64,000 bases of DNA, from assembly GCA_037013685.1 (NCBI GenBank), contig CM072888.1, positions 13,954,216 to 14,018,215 on the forward strand, read 5' to 3'. Positions within the stretch are counted from its first letter, which is position 1. Every line of letters starts with the position of its first letter. Source of the stretch: Acridotheres tristis (taxonomy: Eukaryota > Chordata > Aves > Passeriformes > Sturnidae). The position numbers were made by a program, and so were the translations under genes. Below are positions 13,301 to 24,138 of this stretch, piece by piece. The notes under the pieces are model-generated. The model was not told the origin of the DNA. It ran no database searches and saw nothing but the letters and a program-made list of their open reading frames with translations.

Positions 13301-15609
13301 ACGTTAGTGAAAACAGGAAACAATCAACTTTTCCATCTTTAGGTGTCTCCACTTTCTTTCTTTTGTCTTTTTTTTTTTTTTTGAGAACATCTGTATTCTG
13401 TCAGAACTTTGGCACTAAATATCCTGTTGCTCACAAACATGCCTAATTCAGACCTAGAAGCGCTTTTCTAGAGGCAAGGTTCTCTTTTTAAAATGTAAAA
13501 CCTTATGAAGTTGTCTGCAAACTTGTTAAAAATAAAGGGAAAAAAATTGAAAACACACTTCCAAGCACAAAATCAAGGAAAATACATAAGAAATAGAAAT
13601 AATACATATTTTGATATAAAGTTTCTTTCTCATTGTAATCATAAAAACTGCAGTTTTGTGTTTGGAATGTGTTTGTTGGGTGGTGAAGTGGGGTGTGCAG
13701 GCTGGGTTTTTTTGATATTATTAACTTCATATTCTAACCAACAGAGCTGATCTATTTTTTGGTTGATCTTTCTTTTCCAAAAACTGCCAGCAATTCTTGA
13801 AATAAAGTCATTTGAGAAATACTGCCATACACAGAATAAGACTGAGTTTCATTTCTCAGTTATGCTTGTCTTCTGATGAAATTATCCAGTGTTCATAAGA
13901 TTTTTTTCTCACACCTTACCCTATCAGTGGCATGGAAATGCTGCCCAGTTAGTTTTTACATAACCCAGCTTACACTTGTGCTTCTTTTGTGTCCTGCTCT
14001 GATGAAGCATTCAGGAACGTCTGTAGCACTAAGCACAAGTGGGTAATTGATTTCAGAATATACACATTTGTTCAGAATCTTGGGTACAAAACCCTGTTTT
14101 CCCTTTCTAGCCCTGATTCTTTGGACAAATCAGATGTGACTTTGTTTAAGGTTTTTCTCACTGGCAGGTGCCACATGCGTGTTGTACTGATGACCTGTAA
14201 GAATGATGAAAAATTGCACGGGAAATTTGTGGGTAAAGGAAACGAAGGAAAGTTCACATGTATTTCATGCCTCATTACAATAATCCCTACTTGTCTTCTG
14301 CCATGTGTCCCTCTGGATCTGTGCCCACCTCTCTCTTCCTATTTGCATAATTTCATTCTTAATGATTTGCCACCATAGTTTCAAATTCATTAGGTGACTT
14401 CTCTTCCCTGAGTTGGCAGCCAATTCTATGTATTGATTTTATATATTCTTTTGGAGGATAAACACCTCTTAATACCTGCTCTACAGCAATGCTGTGCTGG
14501 ATGAAACCTCTAGAAAACCTCTTAGCAACTTTATCTAATCAAAGCAAATAACAATTAAATGGATCTCCAAGTACATCCTTGCTGTTTATACGTACATTTA
14601 TGTACATGCTTGCCTACACAAACCTGTATTTAAACTCTCTTAAATAAAATCAGTTTCATGATCTTTACTGTAGGGAGATGTTTCCAAGTGTCTGATTCTT
14701 CAGACTCCTATGTTCTATCAATGTCTCATGTTAGGCTGAGATTTTTTTTTCTGCCCTTTCCACTAAAATCATTGAAATATATTCAGTCAGTCTTTCACAT
14801 CAGAGGTGTAAATGGATTTCTTGAAAGTTTTTCTGCAGATAGCAAACAGCAGTCACTTTACAACTTTGACTCCATTGTGGGCAGCAGTCGGGAAGCCTAA
14901 CACTCCACCCGAACTTTGAAGATGCTAAAACTGTGTAATGACCTTGCATTCTCAAGGGCAGATGCTCAGCTTTTGCTGGAAGTGCTAATCTACAATCTGT
15001 TTATCTCCATACACTATGTATTTGACAGCACTTGCCTGGAAAGCAAGGCAGGGGAAAGTATTGTCAAATTTAGTTCCATTTTCCTCTTTGATGGTCTCAG
15101 TGGCCAATGGACTTAGAAATGGTCATCTTTATTTTAATTTTTAGCTTCCTTTGTGCTTCTCAGCCAGCTGCAATCTTAGAAAGCAGCTACAGTGCCAGTG
15201 TCAAAATTTTCTCATCTTCGTGAAGCCTCTGCTGGAGCATGATCTGGGCTCTGGAGTAACTGTTTTCTTCCACATTTTCTTTATTCTTAGTGAATCAGGC
15301 TTTGGGCTTTACCTTCAAAAATGTAAATAATCTCCTGTATTTTCTGTCAGTAGGCTTTAGGCTTGAAGTGCTCTATTTATTATTCTTTAGTGAGCATGAA
15401 TTGAGATGCATCACATAATGCTCACAAGCACATTGAGGAGCATGTTCCTAATGAAGAGGTAATGTGTCAAAGCAAGGTGCTGTGTGCAGGGAAAGGTAAT
15501 GCCTTTTCTTAGACAGGTACACCATGGTCAGGTAAGCCCTTTATATCTGGGGCAAGAACCTGAAGAGAAGGACTTCAGCACATAAAAGCACATCAGTGTT
15601 TTCAGGTTA

Positions 15610-15679
15610 ACATATATAACATATAAATAATATATATAACATATATATAACGTGTGTGTGTGTATGTATATAACATATG
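15610..15679. repeat. TA/TG microsatellite, compound
   Basis: AT-rich units (ACATATATA, ATAATATATATA) run into a GT stretch (CGTGTGTGTGTGTATG) and back to TA. It can fold on itself and is likely polymorphic. Confidence 0.9.
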
Positions 15680-18461
15680 GCTTTACATCCCCGAAGTTTG
15701 TTCTTTAGCAGCTCCAGCAGTTGGTTGGGTAACAGAGGTTCCCTCCCTGAATAAATCCTGCTTTGCTTGCACCTGTAAACTATCACAACCACCACTGCAC
15801 TACTGACTGAAGAAAAAAAAAAAAACCCTTTGGTTTTAATGTAATCCCTGTGGTTTTTCAAACTGGCATTCCTCAAAATAAGACATTAACATCAAATTAC
15901 TCTGATTCAGCAACAGCATCTATTGTTTAATATGAACTTGTCTGTTCTGTCAGGTAATTGTTTAGCTTCCCAGGGAATTGTGTGTGTGCTGCAAATGGAA
16001 AAGTTCAACCTTGTAAATCCTTTCTGTGGTGAGGAAACAGGAAACTCATTTCTGATTATTAGGATCACCAGGTTTAATAGCAAAATTTAGTAACAAATTG
16101 CTAAAATTGACCTTTTGAGTGCTAGATTTGCAGCATGCTCAGTCAGGAATCTCTTTATGATTCTCTTGCTCTCCACTTGCAGAATTACAAGAAGTGTTAC
16201 TGTCACAGAGGTGCAGTTTCCTTTTGTGGCACATGCTTTGAATTAGCAGTGGCTGTTGCCCACTGTGTTAATATCAACAAGCCTCTAAAGTAATTAAATA
16301 GCAAGTCACAGCTCCCATCCCAAGGAGGGAGGACAACATCTTGATTTATCAACAAGATAAAGGTTGCTTTGCTTTGGTTTTTTTGTTGTTTTTTTTTTTT
16401 TTGGTAACATATAAAACCACGCTGAGGCATGAAGCACATAAGACATAGCTAATGGTGCTGAGTCAATGAGTTTGTTCAGGTTTGGAGGAGAGCTCACTGT
16501 GCTCTCAAGCTGGCAGTGTGCTCTCTTCTCCCTACACTCAGTGCTCAGCTGGAGTACAGGATGCTTTTGGAGGAACACCTCCTGCTCCATCCGTGCTCCT
16601 CCTCACTTGTGCAGAAGCCTGAAGGTGGAACCCTGCTGCACAGTGGTGTTCTGCCATCCCAAAATTCGAGGAGGCTCAGGGAACACTCAGACACTTGGTA
16701 CTGTCCAGTAATATTTGAGGTGTGCAGTGTAGCTGTCAAGGGGGAAAGGGGAAGAAGGGCAAAGTCTGGCTCAGGTTCTCTGAGCAGTCCCTAAAAGCTG
16801 GGCTTTGGTCTCTCTGATGCAGTGACTGTGCTGTCCCTACATTACACAGATCTTGCAGTCAGTTCTTCCTCACTGATTCTGCTGTATGCAAGTGTCAGTT
16901 CAGCCCTTGCTGCCTCCTCCCTTCCTCAACTTTTGTTTCTTCCTCTCCAGCTGCTGTGCTTGAACACCTATATTTCTTCATATCTGTTCTCTGCATTTTG
17001 GTCTAGACCTCCTGTAAATAGTGAGTGACTCCCTGAAGCAATTCTTGCTGCTTCTACTTCTCTTTTCAGTCTTTTATGATCTATCTCAATTGTGACATTT
17101 GCAAAAAGATAAATTATTATGGATAGCTGGGCTGTGAGGCAGTCAGATATGGCATGTATTATTTATTTTGAAATATGTTTTTAAATTCTGCAGAGCCTTC
17201 AAGTTGCACAGCTTAACTGTTGCCTCCTTGATCCTTCCTGCCTGCTATAATTTGTGGCATTTATTTGTTGCATTTTGTTTTAGGAACAAAATAGGAACTC
17301 TCTGTGGTTGATAGTCCATCTGGATCTGTGATTTTTTGTGGACCCAGAAATACAAAACTAGTTGTTTAAGGTTTTTCTTTAGATTTTCTTCCAAGATATT
17401 GAAGTGAAGCCATGTTACTCAAGGTTAAGTGTAAAGTAGGGTACAACTGGGTTTTTTTGTTCAATTGTTTTTCACTTGTAGCTAAATAAAACATAGAAAG
17501 CACCCTTTTAGATAAATGTGAGTATGTTTTGGACCTTTGTATTTTAAAAATAAAGTTTGTAAATAGCTGAAAAGCTAGCTATTCTTGTGACCTATCTGGA
17601 TGAAGAATAGTCCTGGCCTAGAGAAGTTCTGAGCCAGCTCTATGAATTAGCATGCATTAAATGATAGAATCATTTTATTGAGCAATAATAAAATATTGAA
17701 GTCAGATGGAAGGGTGATGGGGAATTGCTATTTGCAGCTATGAAAGTGATGCATGTCATGTTAACTCCCAACCCAAACAACTCATTCTAAGATTTGCTTT
17801 CATGAAACTTAAAATCCTCTGTTTTGTCCAATCATCAGCTTTAAACCTGTTCCTTGTCAGTGAAGACAACAAATCTTTTTGCTTGCATCTGCCTGGGGGA
17901 TGTGGAAAGCCGAGGTGGTCCTGTGTGATTAGATTAGATGAAAGACTTGCCTTCTACCAGTGAGACATGAAGTCTAATCAAGTGAAATGAGTTTTGAGAT
18001 CTCAGCTCATTTCCTTGGGGAATATCTGCTTACATTACACAGTCACGACACCTAATTCATCACAGTTGATGCAGCTTTTGCTCAGAAGAGGACCTGGGAC
18101 TGGGTAGCATGGGACTTGATCAAGTCTCCCCCTAAGGAGGAGCTGCTTAGTGAAGTTAAGATACAGCACACTGAGGAGAGAGCTTTAATATGTCTTTTTT
18201 TAAATAAATGATCCGTATTTCTGGATGTCAAATGAGGGGCTTAGGTGCTAAAAGATAAAAACGATACTTGGTACTGAGTGTAGCTTATAAAATGGTTTCT
18301 GTATAAATGTTAAAGAACATGCTCAGTGAAGAGCAAAGTTGGGCTTGTTACTTAATTTCTATGATGTTAAATGATGTTTGTGTATTTCCATGTACTAAGG
18401 TAAGAAACTAAAAGATTATTCTGCCTCCCTAACAGACTTTTCTTTTCTTTTTTTTTTTCAG

Positions 18462-18497
18462 GGCATTGTTATAACTCCACTTCTGCTTTTGCTTTTT
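18462..18497 (+). CDS. SLC10A7: SLC10A7 coding exon a (36 nt, 12 codons)
   Basis: This very short exon encodes GIVITPLLLLLF, an almost purely hydrophobic segment that forms part of a membrane helix. The acceptor is a long T/C tract ending in CAG at 18459-18461, and the donor is GTAAGT at 18498. Both ends are phase 0, so the exon could be skipped without shifting the frame. The peptide is identical to what I remember of human SLC10A7 at about residues 146-157. The preceding exon is outside the window, so the phase-0 start is inferred from that match. It is too short to be found as an ORF and was recognised by the peptide and the two strong splice sites. Confidence 0.93.
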
Positions 18498-19687
18498 GTA
18501 AGTATCATGATATTAATATCTTTCACTGGGTAATCTTGCACCTATTAGGCATTATATTTAAGATGACAGTTTGGATGTTTTTCAAAATGCATAAATAATG
18601 AAGATGATTTTTCTGGTCAATATTTGAAATCAGCTGCCTCCCATCAAAATGCATCATAGTGAATGCAAACACCACTTACACTTCATTCTAAGATGACCAA
18701 GAGCTGTTGCTCTTACAGAAGTGTAAAATTATATGCTGTTACTCAGGCTGGGTAAAATACAAACACTTGCCAGGTAGGGAGATAACTCAGTTAGGAGAGT
18801 TCTTGGGGAGCTTTCACTTGCAGGAGCTGGACAGGATTGTACTGATCTGAAGAGGATGAGAACAACTGGTAAAGCACTACTCAGATAAACAGAGGGTTGC
18901 TTTGGGGCATCTGAGCCCATGGGTGTTTTTGTGGTAGAGGTTAGCAAGAGAGATTACTGGAGCCCCTGTGCATCACTACATGTAATGCTGCTTCATTCCT
19001 CTTAGTTCAACTGCAGTGAGGACCTTGGATCCTTGCAGCTCCTGGTAGAAGGAAAGGGAGGAGATCAAGCTTTATCTTCATGTTTTATAAAGGCATGGAT
19101 ATTTGCATACAATGGAGAGGTTTAACAGGTGGGTTGGGTGATGGTGTTTAGTAAATCCCTTGTCAGATAGGAAGTCTTGGTGCTTGAGGATTTGCTGGCA
19201 TTAATGGTGTGATGTGGTGCAAGGTGCTGGGGGCTGTGGCTGCTGTGAAGAGCAGGGAATATAGGCTGAAGCATTTCAAGGGAGACATACATTTTCTTTT
19301 ATGTTTGTCTTACTGATGGCTTTGTATGTAAGTCAGCACACTGGAAAGGGGGGAAGTGAGAAGTTGCTCTGAAACAATTTGTAAGTGGCATGCAAAGGAT
19401 GCACTGTTTATAGCAGGGATGCTTAAGCAGCATTTGGACTGTATACAAATATAGCAGTATAAACTGGGATAAATAGTACTGTGAGAGTGTCTGTAACATC
19501 AACTACTGCCTCAGAATAACTGTGTGGGAAGATTTTTATTTTACTAGAACAAATTGTAATTCACTGATGTAGCTATGTTTACACACAAACTGCTTTGACT
19601 GTATTTTCTATATTGATACACACCAGCAAAGCTTTCTCAATACACCTGGGACCATAGACTTAACTGTAGGTTGAAAAAGATAACTTT

Positions 19688-19702
19688 AAAAAAAAAAAAA
19701 AA
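19688..19702. repeat. A15 homopolymer
   Basis: Fifteen consecutive A followed by TTTAAAAA. There is no retroposed sequence recognisable on its 5' side. Confidence 0.9.
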
Positions 19703-22700
19703 TTTAAAAAGGGTGTTTTGTCATTCTCAGGATGGTCTGCCTCTCTGTTCTCCAATCCTCTTCCCTCTTGTCTATAGAAAGTCTCTTCCACAGGCATTTA
19801 TTCAGAGACTGTGCCCTTGTTTCTAAGTGAAACTTCAGCCCTTTTTCCTTTTTACTTTTGCTCACTGGCAGTTTTCACTGTGCTTTACCTGACTGAGTTT
19901 GGTGCACTGAATAGTCAAAAGGGATCTTTCCTGCAGAAACTGAAATGTTAAGGAAAGATCTGTATATTTTTTCAAACAAGATAAAGTTCTTTTCTTTGGT
20001 GTCTTTATAGTTAGATAGCAAGATATTCTGCCCCATGAATTGCAGTTTGCACTGTTACTTCTCAGAAGAGGTGGTAAAACTTCATGTGTGCAAGAACAGG
20101 GCAAATCATATCTCTGTTCTTCCTACCAGCCTTGGAAACATTTGTATTAGAAGTGCATAAAATTCATGTGAATTGTTGGGTGGTTTGTAACGTGACTTGG
20201 ACTTGTTCTTCTTGAGGAAAATACACACATTAATTGCTTTGTCATCAGAGTGATAAACAAGCTAGTCTGGGGACGAGGGGAGTTACAAAAACTGTGTTTT
20301 TGTCGCAAAGCCCAAAACTTGAGGGCTTCTCTTGTGGTATGTAAATATTTAAAAGTTCTTGAGGTCTGTGTTGAGAGTTTCACACATGAAGAGTGGTATT
20401 CTGGTCAGCCCAGCAGCACACTTTGCTAAGATGAGGTCTGCTTTTCTGGAGATTCAGTTCATCCAGTGATAGGTATTTAGGACAGCTGAATGTGCACAAC
20501 CCGAGTTCCCATGTCCTGTGACAGTCTGTGGTTTGGACTTTTTTTCTTGTGAATCTCTCTAGTTTTCCTCTGAGTTTCCTTGATTCATCTGGCCTGGTGA
20601 ACACACAGTGGATGCAAGCACACAATTCACATGTTTCTGTATGCTTGCTTACAACCTGCAGCTTCATCATCTCATGTGGTACTGTGGGAGTTACTGTGGA
20701 ATGAGAAACACTGACTAGGAAATTCCTGGTTATCTTCTCTGAACCATTCAACAGTTTAGTCATGCAACTTAGCCTTAATGCTTAATTAATACAGGGTGGA
20801 ATTTTCAAGCTTCAAAATGAAACTTCCATTTACCTCTACAATAACTGAGCTGAGCTGCTGAATGCTATTCATGGACCTTTCAAATCAATATCATCAAGGA
20901 ACTTTAGTTCCTGAATCTGGTACTTGTGAGCATTAACTCTTCCACAGAGTTGTGCTATGATAGTCTGAATGCTCTTGTTGCATTCGTGTTCATATTTGTT
21001 ATTCTCCCTGTGTACAGTGCATAAAATACCTTTAGTGCTACCAGAAATAAAATACATTGTTGTCTATTAGCTTGTTTTTGTTATATAGCTTAACCTGAGG
21101 TAGCAGTTATTGTTTATATTTTGCCCTATGTGCACTGGAGAATATAATGTTCTGAGCTGTCTTTTTGTTCATAATTGCCCAGTAATGTAAATATAAATTG
21201 TCTAAACAACATTGATAAAGGCATGTTGAAGGTATAATAAATAATGCATTTAATGCAAATAATTTATCATCTTAAATGAATGGTGTTGAAGAGGAAGTCA
21301 GTTACATTTCTGAAAAGTATATTTCTGCTATGAAACTCCTGGTGTAAAGCTTACTCAAAATTAACATTCTAAGAGGCTCAGATTAATTTAATGAAGCCCT
21401 AAATACTGTGTCTGTAATTACTGGACTATATGAGGATGCTTAGCTAAACTTTGTAAAGAATATCACAGATACCTCTGATTAACATTTTGCCTAATAAGAA
21501 GGTATTGAAACTTTCTTCCCAGATATGTTAATCAGCAATATCATCATCCTCTTGTTAACCCTTGTTATTAATGGTTAGTATGCCACATTCCCAGCAAAGA
21601 TGTTACAAATGGCCCATGTCCCATAAACTGTATATAACTGGAGTTCATAACTGGGGAGCAGAAACAAAGCAAGTTAAATCAGTTTCAAGTTAGCATGAGG
21701 TTATGCTGTTTGCTATTTCTTTGCAGCATTCTGCAGTGCTTCTTTAACAATGATTAGGAGGCTGTGTACCAAAGCTTTCAGAGAGTGAGTCTGTCCATCT
21801 CCTGTTGTCACTTTGCACACTTTGCTGAAGCCAGAGTAACAGATCGATCGTGAAAATTATTAAAGCAGAAAAATAAGTTTTGTTTTCTCCAAGGTTAGTT
21901 TTCTAAGCAGCAAAAGTCTTAAGTGTGTGAATCTATGTACTTCTATTGAAAGCCATCAAAAATATTAGAGATAAGTCAATATTTTGCATTTTTATGTACT
22001 TCACATTCTTCAGAAGCATGCCTGCAGAGCAGTTAATGTGGAATGTTAAAGACTCAATACAAAATTCATGTGTATTTTTAAAGATACACTTGGCAAACTC
22101 TGTGACTATCAGGCATTACTCCCCCATTAGCTCTTTTGCCAATAAAGCTACCATGGCATTTGTACCAAAACAGAATCTTCCCAGAGCTTCATCAGCTTCC
22201 TCCTGTTCTTGATGTCTGGATTTTTATTTTTATGTTGGCATTGTGGTGGTGATGTCATAAGTACTAGAAAGTAGCACTGCTGAAATAATTCAGGAGTAGA
22301 CAAGTGAAGGACATTTGGTGCAAGTAGTGCAGAGAAGAGTGAAATAAATAAAGTGAGTGAAAATAGAAGCTTGTTTAAATGCTGAAGAGCTTTCACTTGT
22401 GCTCACAATCTTTAAATTAAAATATGGGGCCAAAAGTTCTCAGACTTTTTACCAAGTCTATTCCAATCCCATTAATTCGGAAAAATCTGTTTATTGAAAG
22501 GAGCTGTCAGTACTTTTTTGTTTTTAAACAGAACTTCTACACACTATGCCTTGTTTTTCTTCTCAAGCACTTGGTAAATGAGAGTTGATACCAATCAAAT
22601 GAATCGTTAAATATGCAAATATCTTAGTAGCTGGAAAGCCTTGGAAGTTGATAAGGAAGTTGCAGCTAATGGATTTCACTGGTATGTGACAAAAGGCTGA

Positions 22701-22707
22701 TTACAAT

Positions 22708-22727
22708 GGGGGAGGGAAGGGAGGGGG
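22708..22727 (+). other. G-quadruplex motif on the transcribed-sense strand
   Basis: Four G runs of 5, 3, 3 and 5 bases are separated by A, AA and A. This meets the strict G3+N1-7 rule and would be present in the SLC10A7 pre-mRNA. Confidence 0.75.
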
Positions 22728-23289
22728 AGCAGCACAGTGCATTAGCTATTAACAGATCAACTCGCTCATGTGGAAGATTTAAAGTGCAACATTATTTCTA
22801 CCTGGTTATTTACCTCACTGTTTCCTTTCTTCTTTAATCACTGGGAAAACAAAATTCTCTGATCTGATCCAAACTCTTTACAATTAACTAGAACTTTTCA
22901 ATGACTGCTGTGAAATATTTACTTAATAATCATTTTATTGCTTTTTTTCACATTCACCTTTTATGGCTTTCTTATTTAAATTGGAACAAGTAACAGAGAA
23001 TAATAGGGAACCTTCTTGTTCCTGACTCACACACAAAGTGCTGTCGATTTTTCTAGGTGCTTTTCTACATGTTATTGCTCTTGAGATTTTCTTCTATATA
23101 GAACTAGGAGAGCCTTTCAAGTGCACAACCCGCTTCAACATGGGCAGAAGTTAACCTCACATCTTTAACAGGATCTTAGAACCAGGCTACCAGGAGAATC
23201 CCATCCTGACTCACCCAATCCAGCTCTTTTCCATGCTGTGCACTTCACCTCAGAGCTGAGCACGATCCAACCTAAAAGTAAGGATTTTT

Positions 23290-23800
23290 GTTCTCCCTCC
23301 ACTCTTGCAGTGCTAAAAATTTGTGTCTCTGAGGAACAGAAAACTAATTTCCAGTAAGTACTGGTTAAAGATGTGTAATCCGTTTGCCTTTGTTGCCAGT
23401 CTTGTGCATCTGAATAGCGCTTCTCTGAAATTTATCACCCTGACTCTTTCTCTTTGCCAGCCTTCAGTCAGCTAGGCTAAACAAGCCATGCATTTCTAAT
23501 CTTTAAATTCATAAAACAAATCCCTTAATCTGAGGTGTTTTATGCACCTGCTCCAGTTTTAATTTCTTCTCCAGCCCAGGTAATACAAATCCTGCACAGT
23601 TGTGCAATTTGCTTCACCAGGGGCTTATCCAAGCCTCATGCAATGTCTCCAATATCCCCGGATTTATTTCTTCTGGTACATCACAGTTTTCTTTATCGTG
23701 GATAAATAATATTCATGGTTCTTAATTATCCTGTATTGACTAATCTATGCCTTTCCAGCTAGTCAGCCCCTTGTTTGCAGCAGAATTTTGGGATGCTAGT
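23290..23800 (-). mobile_element. Possible ancient CR1-like LINE fragment, antisense
   Basis: Pieces such as CTAGGCTAAACAAGCCA, then CTCCAGTTTTAATTTCTTC and CTTCACCAGGGGCTTA, occur in the order expected for the complement of a CR1-type 3' region (AGACTAAACAA, CTCCAATTTGTCC, GCCTTACCAG). The divergence is high, the limits are guesses, and there is no intact tail. It is also more C-rich than the flanking intron, which supports a separate origin. Confidence 0.38.
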
Positions 23801-24121
23801 TCTTAAGTCCCAGCTCTCCAAGGGTATTAATCTAACTCCCATTTAGGTGTTTCTGGGTTGTAAACTTGATCTTGTTTCTGTACATTAACCCTCCAGATCA
23901 TTGCACCTCAGTTAAGTGGAAGAGTAGCTCTGGTGTATTTCAGATGAAGAATCCCTATGGTTGTTTTTACAGCTCTGTAAAAGGCTTTAAAATCCACGGG
24001 TGTGTTTGGATTGGCTTGGTATTTAATGTGTCATAGGGGAACCCAAAGGGGATTAGGCATCTGTGATCACTTCAACAAGGGAAACCCAAAATATACTGTC
24101 TCATTGCCCAAGCCAGGAAAT

Positions 24122-24138
24122 AAAAAAAAAAAAAAAAA
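24122..24138. repeat. A17 homopolymer
   Basis: Seventeen consecutive A. The preceding bases do not resemble a processed transcript that I recognise. Confidence 0.9.

Larger units (their letters stand above)
1..18461 (+). other. SLC10A7: Upstream intron of SLC10A7 (3' part only)
   Basis: I looked for the preceding SLC10A7 exons (in particular the one that should encode the residues just before GIVITP) and did not find them, so this stretch is read as one intron of at least 18.4 kb. It is AT-rich and contains a CR1-like 3' tail near 1300-1358, a 9-bp inverted repeat at 3673-3692, a paired GATA inverted repeat at 7185-7200, a POU4F-type site at 8952-8963, a TA/TG microsatellite at 15610-15679, and several CpG-retaining, TAAT-rich blocks that look like conserved noncoding DNA (about 2030-2420, 7080-7260, 11560-11840 and 17830-18110). 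It ends in a long pyrimidine tract and CAG at 18441-18461. Confidence 0.75.

Noticed and set aside
1..18461. Search for earlier SLC10A7 exons
   Set aside because: No segment encoding the expected preceding peptide with splice sites was seen; they are assumed to lie upstream of the window.
20147..20763. Two minus-strand frames (127 and 78 codons) overlapping by ATGA
   Set aside because: Neither resembles a known protein, the overlap looks like a bacterial arrangement that has no meaning here, and the residue composition is that of random AT-rich sequence.
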